From: Corynebacterium auris
GTDB lineage: Bacteria > Actinomycetota > Actinomycetes > Mycobacteriales > Mycobacteriaceae
Direction of reading: 5' to 3'
Assembly (NCBI RefSeq): GCF_030408575.1
Contig: NZ_CP047047.1
Location: 372,001-436,000, forward strand
Length of the DNA: 64,000 nt
Part shown: positions 56,099 through 64,000 of the stretch, piece by piece
How positions within the stretch are numbered: position 1 is the first letter of the stretch
Layout of the letters: each line of letters opens with the position of its first letter
Notes under the pieces: model-generated
Database searches by the model: none
Told to the model about the DNA's origin: nothing
Seen by the model: only the letters and a program-made list of their open reading frames with translations
Position numbers and translations under genes: made by a program

Positions 56099-57112
56099 AT
56101 GCTCATCTCGCAGCGCCCCCAGCTCACCGAGGAATACATCGACACCAACCGCTCGAAGTTCGTCATCGAGCCACTCGAGCCCGGTTTCGGTTACACCCTC
56201 GGCAACTCCCTGCGCCGCACGCTGCTGTCGTCCATCCCGGGCGCGGCGGTGACCTCGATCAAGATCGACGGTGTCCTCCACGAGTTCACCACGATCAACG
56301 GCGTCAAGGAGAACGTCTCCGAGATCATCCTCAACGTGAAGGACATTGTCTTGTCCTCCGACTCCGACGAGCCGGTGGTCATGTACCTGTCCAAGCAGGG
56401 GCCTGGCGACGTCACCGCGGGCGACATTGACCTGCCCGCCGGCGTGGAGATCCACAACCCGGATCTGCACATCGCCTCGCTCAACGAGCAGGCTCGCCTG
56501 GAGATGGAGCTCGTTGTCGAGCGCGGCCGCGGCTACGTCCCGGCCGTGCCCAGCGCAGGCGGGGAGGTCGGCCGCATCCCGGTTGACCAGATCTACTCCC
56601 CGGTCACCCGCGTCGCCTACAAGGTTGAGGCAACGCGTGTTGAGCAGCGCACCGACTTCGACCGCCTGGTCATCGATGTGGAGACGAAGAACTCCATGAC
56701 AGCCCGCGACGCCCTGGCGTCCGCAGGCTCCACCCTCGTCGAGCTGTTCGGGCTCGCCCGCGAGCTGAACACCGCCGCCGAGGGCATCGAGATCGGCCCC
56801 TCCCCGCAGGAGACCGAGTACATCGCGGCCTACAACCTGCCCATCGAGGACCTCAACTTCTCCGTGCGCTCCTACAACTGCCTGAAGCGCCAGGAGATCC
56901 ACACGGTTGGCGAGCTCGCGGAGTGCACCGAGAGTGATCTGCTGGACATCCGCAACTTCGGCCAGAAGTCCATCAACGAGGTGAAGATCAAGCTCGCCTC
57001 TTTGGGCCTGACCCTGAAGGACGCCCCGGAAGATTTCGACCCGACCCAGATCGAGGGCTACGACGCCGAGACCGGCGACTACGTCGACACCAGCGCGGAA
57101 GAAACCGAGTAA
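56099..57112 (+). CDS. rpoA: RNA polymerase alpha subunit
   Basis: 337 residues from the ATG at 56099, with AAAGGAG upstream. An in-frame ATG at 56078 would bury that site. The N-terminal domain ([31 protein letters not shown]) dimerises and starts polymerase assembly. The C-terminal domain (about 255-320, with [19 protein letters not shown]) binds UP elements and regulators. Confidence 0.99.
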   Translation: MLISQRPQLTEEYIDTNRSKFVIEPLEPGFGYTLGNSLRRTLLSSIPGAAVTSIKIDGVLHEFTTINGVKENVSEIILNVKDIVLSSDSDEPVVMYLSKQGPGDVTAGDIDLPAGVEIHNPDLHIASLNEQARLEMELVVERGRGYVPAVPSAGGEVGRIPVDQIYSPVTRVAYKVEATRVEQRTDFDRLVIDVETKNSMTARDALASAGSTLVELFGLARELNTAAEGIEIGPSPQETEYIAAYNLPIEDLNFSVRSYNCLKRQEIHTVGELAECTESDLLDIRNFGQKSINEVKIKLASLGLTLKDAPEDFDPTQIEGYDAETGDYVDTSAEETE

Positions 57113-57157
57113 CACCACCGAGCACGCGCTCACCTAACCGCAACGAGGAGTACGAAC

Positions 57158-57658
57158 ATGCCTACCCCCAAGAAGGGTGCCCGCCTCGGAGGGTCCGCCA
57201 GCCACCAGAAGCACATCGTTTCCAACCTGGCACAGTCCCTCTTCGAGCACGGCGCCATCAAGACCACCGAGGCCAAGGCCAAGGTGCTGCGCCCCTACGC
57301 AGAGAAGCTGATTACCAAGGCGAAGAAGGGCACGCTGGCTGACCGCCGCGCCGTCGCCGCCGAGCTGCCGAACAAGGACATCGTCGCGTACCTGTTCAAC
57401 GAGCTCGCACCGAAGTTCGCCAACCGCGAGGGCGGCTACACCCGCTCCATCAAGTTGGAGAACCGCGCCGGCGACAACGCCCCGATGACCCACATCTCGC
57501 TCGTCCTCGAGGAGACCGTGTCCGCCGAGGCGACCCGCACCGCGCGCGCGGCCGCCTCCAAGGAAGCCGAGAAGGCGAAGGCCGAGCAGGCTGAGGCCGA
57601 CAACGCTGAGGCCGACAACGCTGAGGCCGACAACGCCGAGGAGACCAAGGAAGACTAG
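57158..57658 (+). CDS. rplQ: 50S ribosomal protein L17
   Basis: 166 residues. The first ~120 are the L17 core ([20 protein letters not shown]), at the tunnel exit. The rest is an acidic, Ala/Glu-rich tail with three copies of a five-residue AEADN-type unit. It ends the alpha operon, and a terminator follows. Confidence 0.98.
   Translation: MPTPKKGARLGGSASHQKHIVSNLAQSLFEHGAIKTTEAKAKVLRPYAEKLITKAKKGTLADRRAVAAELPNKDIVAYLFNELAPKFANREGGYTRSIKLENRAGDNAPMTHISLVLEETVSAEATRTARAAASKEAEKAKAEQAEADNAEADNAEADNAEETKED
57590..57634 (+). repeat. Three 15-base tandem repeats in the rplQ tail
   Basis: GCTGAGGCCGACAAC occurs perfectly at 57590-57604, 57605-57619 and 57620-57634. The repeat keeps the reading frame, so copy number could vary between strains without breaking the gene. 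Confidence 0.95.
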
Positions 57659-57672
57659 TCTCCGACCGTCGC

Positions 57673-57711
57673 ACACCCCGCCTGGTTCCGAGCGAACCGG
57701 GCGGGGTGTTC
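57673..57711 (+). terminator. Rho-independent terminator after rplQ
   Basis: A 16-bp stem with one G-U pair joins 57673-57688 to 57694-57709 around a five-base loop. The T-run is short (TT). Confidence 0.82.
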
Positions 57712-57740
57712 GCGTTGCGCGGGTTGCTAGTGTGAGGGCC

Positions 57741-58637
57741 GTGACCGTACGCAACGCGAATACCGAGGGCGAGACCGAACGCGATGAGGTGCGCCTGCGC
57801 CTCGACATCGCCTACGACGGCACCGGTTTCCACGGGTGGGCCCGGCAACGGGACTCGGCCGACGGCACGCCCACCCGCACGGTCCAGGCGACCCTCGAAG
57901 ACGCGCTGAGCACCATCCTGCGCTCCCCGGCGCGGCTCACGGTGGCCGGGCGCACCGACGCCGGCGTCCACGCCACCGGGCAGGTCGCCCACCTCGACGT
58001 CCCGCGGGCCAGCCTCGAGCAGCGCTCCATCGACGGCCGGCCCGAAAACCTCGTGCGCCGCCTGGCCAAGTTCCTCCCCGAGGACGTGCGGGTCACCGCC
58101 GTCCGAAAGGCGCACCCGCTTTTCGACGCCCGCTTCGCCGCCCTGGAGCGCAGCTACGTCTACCGGGTGACCACCAACCCGGCGGGAGCCCTGCCCACCC
58201 GGCGGGCGGACACTGCCGTGTGGCCGAAGCCGGTGGACATTGAGCGCATGCAGGCCGCGGCGGACCTCGTGGTCGGGCTGCACGACTACGCGGCTTTTTG
58301 CAAGGCGCGCCCGCACGCTACGACGGTGCGGGAGGTGAGCGAGATGCGCTGGGTGGAGGCGTCGACAAGCGACGAGCCCGAGCTCTACGAGGCCCACGTG
58401 AGCGCGGACGCCTTCTGCTGGAATATGGTGCGCGCGCTCGTGGCCTCCTGCCTTGAGGTGGGCGAGGGGCGGCGGGACGCGACCTGGGTGGGCGGGCTGC
58501 TGGGGGAGAGGCAGCGCTCGCCCGAGGTCCGGCTTGCGCCCGCTCGGGGGCTCACGCTGACCGGGGTGACCTACCCGGCCGAGCGGGACTACGCCGAGCG
58601 CGTCCGCGCGACCCGGGCCCGCCGCGACGCGCTCTAA
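57741..58637 (+). CDS. truA: tRNA pseudouridine synthase A
   Basis: 298 residues from the GTG at 57741; a GTG at 57732 is also possible. TAGTGT at 57728-57733 suggests leaderless translation. TruA makes pseudouridine at tRNA positions 38-40. The catalytic Asp is in GRTDAGVHATGQ (Asp73), and RSYVYRV and NMVRALV are typical. It is not followed by rplM here; an ESX-4 locus comes next. Confidence 0.95.
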   Translation: MTVRNANTEGETERDEVRLRLDIAYDGTGFHGWARQRDSADGTPTRTVQATLEDALSTILRSPARLTVAGRTDAGVHATGQVAHLDVPRASLEQRSIDGRPENLVRRLAKFLPEDVRVTAVRKAHPLFDARFAALERSYVYRVTTNPAGALPTRRADTAVWPKPVDIERMQAAADLVVGLHDYAAFCKARPHATTVREVSEMRWVEASTSDEPELYEAHVSADAFCWNMVRALVASCLEVGEGRRDATWVGGLLGERQRSPEVRLAPARGLTLTGVTYPAERDYAERVRATRARRDAL

Positions 58638-58734
58638 GCGCGCCCAATCCGGGCCTGCGGCGCTGTGTGAATAGAATGCGTGTCGTGCGAAAACTCCGCC
58701 CAGCCCGGGGCGGGTCGATGGGAAGGACGCAGCG

Positions 58735-60879
58735 ATGGCCCTAGCAGGAACGGTGATCCTCGCCCTGCTCGTCTTCGTTGTCCCCGGCTTCGCCTTCGCC
58801 TGGGTCGCCGGCGCGCGAGTGCCGGCCGCCCTGGCCGCGGCCCTGCCCGCCACATTCGGGCTTGTCGGGCTGAGCGCGTGGATGTGGGGCGTGGTCAACG
58901 CCCCGTTCACGTGGCTGACCTTCAGTATCACGCTGCTTATCGGGCTTGCCGCGGCCGGGCTGTGGCGCTGGGCCTTCGCCCGGCGCGCGCGCCGGCGAGG
59001 GGAGGAAAGCTGGCGGGCCGCGCTGTGGCCCACAACCGGGCCCAGAACCGGGCCCAGCTGGGGGAGCGTTTCCTGGCTTCTCCCCGCCGCGGGCGTGGTC
59101 GCGGGCGCCTGGATGATCATCGGGGACCGCCTCAACTGGCTGGTGCGCCTGCCGCACGGCGTGGGCAACATCGTGCAGGGCTGGGACTCGCAGTGGCACG
59201 CCAACGTGGTGCGCTTCATCATGGAAGAAGGCGTCGCCTCGCCCACCCGCATGGGCGAGCTGCAGAACATGGAAACCCACGCCGACCTGCTCTACCCCTC
59301 GGCCTACCACGCGGGGATCGCCCTGTTCGCCGAGGCAGCAGGGCTGGAGCCGATCCCCGCGGTCAACATCGCCACGACGGTTCTCGTCGGCGCGGCGCTG
59401 CCGGTCTCCATGGCGTGCCTCGCCTTCGCGGTGCTGCGCTCGCGGGGCCTGACTGCCCAGATCGCCGGTGGCCTGGCCGCCGTCGCTATCTACGTGGCCC
59501 CGCCGTTCTGGGTCGCCGATTACGTGGGCATGTGGCCCTACCTGTTCGCCACCACCATGGTCGGCGCGTCCCTCTTCCTCTTCTGTGCGGTGCCATTCCA
59601 GCGCGCACTCGCCCTGCCGGCGGCCCTCGCCTTCGTGGGCGTGCTGCAGGTCCACCCCTCGGTGGTGACCTACATCGCGCTGCCGGTCGCGCTGTTCTGG
59701 CTCACCGGCCTGCTCGTCCGCCCCGCCCGGTCCAGGCTGACGGACCTCGCGTGGCTGGCCGGGCCCGCACTGGCGGCCGTCGTGGTGTACCTGCCCCAGG
59801 CGCTGGCGGGTTCTGAACAGACGGAGGAGGTCACCGGCTGGAACACCTCGGCGGACTCGGACATCACCGATGCGTGGAGCGCCGTCGTCGGGCTGGCTAC
59901 GCGCCACGTCGGGGAGTTCTTCCCCGGCTTCACGGCGGTGACGCTTCTCTGGCTCGCGGGCTTCGGCGCGCTCGTGGCGCTTTTCTGGCGCGGCCAGGCG
60001 TGGCCCGTGCTCTTCTACGCGCTTTCGGTGGTCACCGCCGTCCACGCGATCGAGCCCTTCGAGGGGGTGGGCGGGGACATCCTCTCCGTTATCGGTGGGC
60101 TGCACTACAATGCCGCCCACCGCCTCGTTCTGCCGGTGGCGATGCTCACCGTCGTGGGAGCCGCCGTGGGGCTTGCGGCCATGATCCGGCTGGTCTGCCT
60201 CGCCCCGCTCGCGGCGCGCAGCGGCTCGCCGCGCTGGCAGCGGGCGAGTGTCGCCGCCTCCGTCGCCCTCGCGCTCGTGGCCGGCGCCGGGGTCGCGTGG
60301 TGGGCGCGCGAGCGCGCCGCCGAGGGCGCGGAGGCGAGCTACAGTGCCGTGCGCGTAGGTGGCCGCATGGTCAGCGACGACGACCTTCTCGCCTTCGACT
60401 GGCTGGCCTCCCAGCCCGCCGCCTGGGAGGGCTACACCATGGGCGACCCGGCGGACGGGCATTCGTGGATCTACGCCTACAACGGCGTGCCCACGATCTC
60501 CCGGCACTACCTGTGGCCCACCGGCGGGCGCGGCTCGAGCTTCGACACGCTCTACTGGCACGCGGACATGCTCGGCAACGGGCTGCGCGGTGACCCTGGG
60601 GCGGGCAACGCGGTCGACCGGGCGGCGCGGGACCTGAACGTCAAGTTCTTCCTGCTCAGCCCCGACCCGTTCTGGCGCGAGCAGTTCCCCAACTACGAGC
60701 AGCTCAAGGGCCTGTGGACGGCGCCGGGAGCCACCGCGGTCTACCGCAAGGGATCCACGGTCATCTTCGCCGTCAACGAGCAGTTCACCCGGGCGGAGCT
60801 TCGCGCATTGCGTAACGACGCCACACGCAGCGGCTCCGACCCCCTCCCCGAACTGGAGCCGGCCGCCCCGCAACCGTAG
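58735..60879 (+). CDS. Polytopic membrane protein (DUF6541-like), possible GT-C glycosyltransferase
   Basis: 714 residues with about 12 membrane segments in the first 530 residues and an extracytoplasmic C-terminal domain of about 180 residues. The first long loop has NIVQGWDSQWHANVVRFI, with Asp151 placed like the catalytic Asp of GT-C polyprenyl-sugar transferases. Mycobacterium has a membrane protein gene at the same place beside truA and ESX-4. A sugar-transfer role in the envelope is plausible but unproven. Confidence 0.75.
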   Translation: MALAGTVILALLVFVVPGFAFAWVAGARVPAALAAALPATFGLVGLSAWMWGVVNAPFTWLTFSITLLIGLAAAGLWRWAFARRARRRGEESWRAALWPTTGPRTGPSWGSVSWLLPAAGVVAGAWMIIGDRLNWLVRLPHGVGNIVQGWDSQWHANVVRFIMEEGVASPTRMGELQNMETHADLLYPSAYHAGIALFAEAAGLEPIPAVNIATTVLVGAALPVSMACLAFAVLRSRGLTAQIAGGLAAVAIYVAPPFWVADYVGMWPYLFATTMVGASLFLFCAVPFQRALALPAALAFVGVLQVHPSVVTYIALPVALFWLTGLLVRPARSRLTDLAWLAGPALAAVVVYLPQALAGSEQTEEVTGWNTSADSDITDAWSAVVGLATRHVGEFFPGFTAVTLLWLAGFGALVALFWRGQAWPVLFYALSVVTAVHAIEPFEGVGGDILSVIGGLHYNAAHRLVLPVAMLTVVGAAVGLAAMIRLVCLAPLAARSGSPRWQRASVAASVALALVAGAGVAWWARERAAEGAEASYSAVRVGGRMVSDDDLLAFDWLASQPAAWEGYTMGDPADGHSWIYAYNGVPTISRHYLWPTGGRGSSFDTLYWHADMLGNGLRGDPGAGNAVDRAARDLNVKFFLLSPDPFWREQFPNYEQLKGLWTAPGATAVYRKGSTVIFAVNEQFTRAELRALRNDATRSGSDPLPELEPAAPQP

Positions 60880-60992
60880 GCGGCGTTTCCCCGGCGCGGG
60901 GCGACGCGTTGCGCTATTGTAAGCGGGCATGCGCCCGGCTCGGGGGGAGCCGGCGCGAACCACACAGGGGGAAACACACAGGGGGAGTGTGC

Positions 60993-62264
60993 ATGAGTAC
61001 ATCCGCAGGCAGGCGGCCGGAGCGGCTGCTGCCCACCACCCGTGCGCAGGTGACGGGCCACCGTTTTATGCGCCGCAGGGTGGAGCACGGCCTGGTGTTC
61101 GGTGACATCAGGATGATCCACGACCCACTCGCCACGCGGCGGCGGGCGCTCATCCTCGGCGTCGTCGCAGTCGCGCTCGGTGTTGCCGCCGCTGCGCTGG
61201 TCGCCTGGCTCGAACCCTCCCCCGACCCTGGCGACGCGCTGATCCTGCGGGACGCCTCCGGCAACCTCTACGTCCGCGTCGACGGCACCGTCCACCCGGT
61301 GACCAACTTGGCGTCCGCCAGGCTCGCCGCCGGGGCGGCGGAGGAACCGGCGCGGGTGGGGCAGGAGCACCTCGTGGGCATGCCCCGCGGGGTGCCGATC
61401 GGCATTGGTGACGCCCCTTCGGCCTTCGCCGCGGCAGACACGCCGGACCTGCGCTGGTCCGCCTGCGAACAGGCGGGGGAGGTGACCGTGCTGGCCGTGG
61501 AAGAAGGCGCCAGCCCGCGCGCTTTCGCCCCCGGTGCCGCGGTCCTCGCCGCCGTGGGGGGCAGCGAGTGGGTGGTGACCGCGCAGGGGCGCACCCTGCT
61601 GCCGAACCCCGATAGTGCCGCGGGGCGGATCGTGCGCCGGCGGCTCGGGATCGACGCCGCAACCCCGCGCTGGCAGCCCCCGGCGCAACTTCTCGGGGCG
61701 CTGCGGGAGCACCCGCCCTTCGCGCTGCCGAGCCCGCTGCCCGAGGTGCTCACCGCCGGGGAGGAATCCTGGCTAGTCACCCCGGACGGCGGGGTGCAGG
61801 GCCTCACCCCAACCCAGCGCGACGTCTTGGCGGACGCGGGCGCGGCAGTGCGCGCAGTGCCGCGCGGGGAGATAGCGACCCACCCCGACGCAGCGAACCC
61901 GGTGGATGTGCGGTTACCCACCGCGCCCCCGCGCTGGCTCGACCCGGCGGCAGGCCCCGTTTGCGTCGACGAGACCCGCGGCGCGGCGGAGGCGGGCGAG
62001 GCATTAGCGGCCGGGCGCACCCGGCTCTCGGGAGGGTCGGTGGCCGCCTACTTCACTGGTCTGCCTGCCGGGTCAGTTGCCGTGGACACGGGCCACGGGT
62101 ATCACGCCGTCTCCCTGCACGGGCTGCGCCACGAGGCGCAGGGGCGCGAGGCGCTCGAGATGGTGGGGGCGGTGCACGAGGAAAAGGTGCCGTGGGAGAT
62201 CCTCTCTCTGCTCCCCGCCGGCAGCGAGCTCAGCCGCGAGGCCGCGCTGACCGCCACCTACTGA
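60993..62264 (+). CDS. eccB: ESX-4 type VII secretion protein EccB
   Basis: 423 residues from the ATG at 60993, with GGGGGAG upstream. The N-terminal TTRAQVTGHRFMRRRVEHGL motif, one membrane segment (about 50-70) and the extracytoplasmic repeat domain with two conserved Cys are EccB features. It is a core part of the secretion complex. Its 3' end overlaps convergent mycP by 35 bp. Confidence 0.93.
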   Translation: MSTSAGRRPERLLPTTRAQVTGHRFMRRRVEHGLVFGDIRMIHDPLATRRRALILGVVAVALGVAAAALVAWLEPSPDPGDALILRDASGNLYVRVDGTVHPVTNLASARLAAGAAEEPARVGQEHLVGMPRGVPIGIGDAPSAFAAADTPDLRWSACEQAGEVTVLAVEEGASPRAFAPGAAVLAAVGGSEWVVTAQGRTLLPNPDSAAGRIVRRRLGIDAATPRWQPPAQLLGALREHPPFALPSPLPEVLTAGEESWLVTPDGGVQGLTPTQRDVLADAGAAVRAVPRGEIATHPDAANPVDVRLPTAPPRWLDPAAGPVCVDETRGAAEAGEALAAGRTRLSGGSVAAYFTGLPAGSVAVDTGHGYHAVSLHGLRHEAQGREALEMVGAVHEEKVPWEILSLLPAGSELSREAALTATY

Positions 62265-63396
62265 CCGCGCTCGCCCCAGACATGGCGAGCGCGCATAGGG
62301 CGGCGAGGCCGGCCATGGCCCACCCCCAGCGGCCGCGCGCCGGGGACGCAGCCCCGCGCGCTGGCTCCACGACGAGGGGCGCGGCGGCGGCGCGTTGCGC
62401 CGCCTGCACGTGCGTCAGCGCGGCCAGAGGCTCCACCGCCCCGCCGGCCGGTTCGGCCGCCGCGGTGATGAGCGCGCGGACCTCTCCCGGGGTGAGGTGC
62501 GGGTAGCGCTCGATGATGAGCGCCGCGGTGGCGCTGACCACGGGCGCGGCGAAGCTCGTGCCCACGAAGGGGGCCACCGTGTCGCGCTGCGGGGCACTGC
62601 CTGCGGCGAATCCGCCGCCCGCCCAGGACAGCCCCACCTCGGCCGTGCCGGTGGCGGACAGCGGCGGTGCGCCCTCGGGCGCGGCCACCGAAAAGTCCGC
62701 CACCGCGTGCGCGGACTCGCGGGCCCCGACGGCAAGGACGGTGGGCGAGTGGGAGGGTAGGACGTAGGAACCGTGGGCGCAGTGCTGCCCTGCGTTGCCG
62801 GCGGCGGCAACGACCACGGCTCCTTCGGCTTCCGCGCGGGCCAGAGCCCCGTCCAGGGCGGTGGAATCGATCGCACCGCGATCGCGCGGGTCCACGCAGG
62901 AGACGACGGAGACGTTGATAACGCGCGCCCGCTCGTCGAGGGCGGCGTGGATGGCCGCGGCCAAGGAGCGCACGCTTCCCGACGCCTCCACCTCGTCCCC
63001 CGGCTGCCTGTTGCGGTAGTGGGCGGAGGTCTGCCGCACCGCGAGGATCTCCGCACCGGGGGCAATCCCGGTCGTGCGCGCGGCGATGATCCCGGCGACG
63101 ACGGTGCCGTGGCCGTCGCAGTCGAACAGCGGGTCCGGGGTGTCCGGGGTGACCAAGTCCGCCCCGGGCACGAGGTGGACAAGCTCCGCGTTGGGGCTGA
63201 CCCCGGTGTCGATGACGGCGACGCGCACCCCGGCCCCGGTGGCAAAGCGGCGCAGCTCGGCCGCCCACTCGGGGACCGCGGGTGCCTCGGCGGGGGCGGG
63301 CGCTGTACACGGGACGTCCTGCGCGGCGGCGTCGACGGCGATGACGAGCGCACCCGCCACGGTGGCAGCGCACGCCGCGATGGCCGGGGCGCGCAC
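62230..63396 (-). CDS. mycP: Mycosin, ESX-4 subtilisin-like protease
   Basis: 388 residues, GTG start. A signal peptide (about 1-25) is followed by a subtilase domain with the triad Asp63 (VIDTG), His96 (DGHGT) and Ser281 (GTSFAAP), and oxyanion Asn201 (AAGNAG). A C-terminal membrane segment near 350-372 anchors it. Mycosins are needed for stable ESX complexes. It starts directly after the eccD stop and overlaps eccB by 35 bp on the other strand. Confidence 0.95.
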   Translation of the reverse strand: MRAPAIAACAATVAGALVIAVDAAAQDVPCTAPAPAEAPAVPEWAAELRRFATGAGVRVAVIDTGVSPNAELVHLVPGADLVTPDTPDPLFDCDGHGTVVAGIIAARTTGIAPGAEILAVRQTSAHYRNRQPGDEVEASGSVRSLAAAIHAALDERARVINVSVVSCVDPRDRGAIDSTALDGALARAEAEGAVVVAAAGNAGQHCAHGSYVLPSHSPTVLAVGARESAHAVADFSVAAPEGAPPLSATGTAEVGLSWAGGGFAAGSAPQRDTVAPFVGTSFAAPVVSATAALIIERYPHLTPGEVRALITAAAEPAGGAVEPLAALTHVQAAQRAAAAPLVVEPARGAASPARGRWGWAMAGLAALCALAMSGASAVSRWRSARPRG

Positions 63397-64000
63397 CTAG
63401 AACCCCCGCACCAGGTCGAAAAGGCCGGAGACGTAGGCGGCCACGGGCAGCGCGGCGATGAGCGCCACCGCCTCCGCGCGCTCGACCCAGACCACGGTGG
63501 TCGGTTCCAGCTCCGGCAGCCGCGGCACCCACGCCACGGCCGAGGCGCAGGCCAGGCCGACCAGGACCGCCAGGGTGACGGCGGCGGGGTGGGTGGGCTC
63601 CATCCGCGCTGCCGCGACCCCGCAGCCCAGCGCCGCGGCCAGCGCGATCGCGCTCAGGCTCACCCGGGGGACGCGGTAGTGGTGACGGGTGGCGTGGAAC
63701 CCCACCGCGCCGAGGACGCATAGGCACAGCACGGCGGCCCAAGTGCCGCCGCCCCAGGCCAGCCACAGGAGGGACGGCGCCCCGACGAGGGCGCAGGCCA
63801 CCGTCATTCCCGCCACCGTCGCGCGCGCCGCGTGCGCCCGCGTATCGACGTCCGGCTGGTAGCCGTCCGCCGTGGCGAACTCCTCCCCGGCTGTCGGGAT
63901 GCGCGGCACCCGCAGCCCGGCAGCGCGGGTGGCCACGCCGGGAGCGGCGGCGGCAGCCAACACGGCGCCGATCACGGCGACGGCGGGCGGGGCCGTGGGG
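63397..64000 (-). CDS. eccD: ESX-4 membrane protein EccD, C-terminal part
   Basis: The frame is open to the window's end, so the N-terminal part, including the ubiquitin-like domain and the first membrane helices, is outside. The visible ~200 residues have a conserved soluble loop (RVPRIPTAGEEF) and six membrane segments ending in AAYVSGLFDLVRGF, as in EccD. EccD forms the bulk of the inner-membrane vestibule. The TAG directly abuts the mycP start. Confidence 0.87.
   Translation of the reverse strand, partial: PTAPPAVAVIGAVLAAAAAPGVATRAAGLRVPRIPTAGEEFATADGYQPDVDTRAHAARATVAGMTVACALVGAPSLLWLAWGGGTWAAVLCLCVLGAVGFHATRHHYRVPRVSLSAIALAAALGCGVAAARMEPTHPAAVTLAVLVGLACASAVAWVPRLPELEPTTVVWVERAEAVALIAALPVAAYVSGLFDLVRGF

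Noticed and set aside
57450..59270. 606-codon open frame opposite rplQ-truA
   Set aside because: Shadow frame crossing three real genes and a terminator.
60909..60992. Longer eccB start upstream
   Set aside because: The added residues are not EccB-like and would cover the GGGGGAG site before the ATG at 60993.

Overview
The window comes from a high-GC actinobacterium, almost certainly a Corynebacterium. The signs are a split S10/spc ribosomal supercluster, many GTG starts and leaderless genes, TANNNT-type -10 boxes, DtxR-like iron boxes, an Asp23/DUF2273 operon, an L,D-transpeptidase, and an ESX-4 type VII secretion locus next to truA. No tRNA, rRNA or CRISPR array was seen. Assignments are by eye from motifs; no search was run.

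Layout. 1-6283: an island of visibly lower GC between two ~542-bp direct repeats. Each repeat holds parts of a DUF1801-like gene and a LiaF-like gene. The island carries a minus-strand operon for an AS-48-like circular bacteriocin: precursor, SpoIIM-like, Yip1-like and small membrane proteins, a large permease and an ABC ATPase. This is the best candidate for an undescribed system. 6612-11650: rpsL-rpsG, fusA, tuf. 11672-15221: an unknown gene and the Asp23 envelope operon. 15762-20997: rpsJ to rpsQ, closed by a terminator. 21140-29775: accessory block with a PhoX-like lipoprotein, a ThiD-TenA fusion, fructokinase, a GH32 sucrase with an unresolved start, an FNT channel and a broken sucrose-type PTS. 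29992-31258: rplN-rplX-rplE.

31274-41650: a duplicated palindromic repeat, then an iron island. It has a siderophore-interacting reductase, a binding protein with two permeases and an ATPase, and a hydroxamate pathway (decarboxylase, N-hydroxylase, fused acyltransferase/NIS synthetase). DtxR-like boxes lie at both outer promoters. 41691-47092: FdhD, an AhpD-like protein, a DUF2786 protein, a secreted lipase and a secreted phytase/esterase-like protein. 47412-57711: rpsH to rplO, secY-adk-map, L,D-transpeptidase, infA, rpsM-rpsK-rpsD-rpoA-rplQ. 57741-64000: truA, a polytopic membrane protein, eccB, mycP and the 3' part of eccD.

The ribosomal superoperon acts as a conserved scaffold whose joints hold acquired modules. 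Phosphate, thiamine and sucrose genes sit between rpsQ and rplN. Iron, FdhD and secreted-enzyme genes sit between rplE and rpsH. The bacteriocin island sits just upstream of the LiaF-like gene that precedes rpsL. The sucrose module is decaying; the siderophore and bacteriocin modules look intact.
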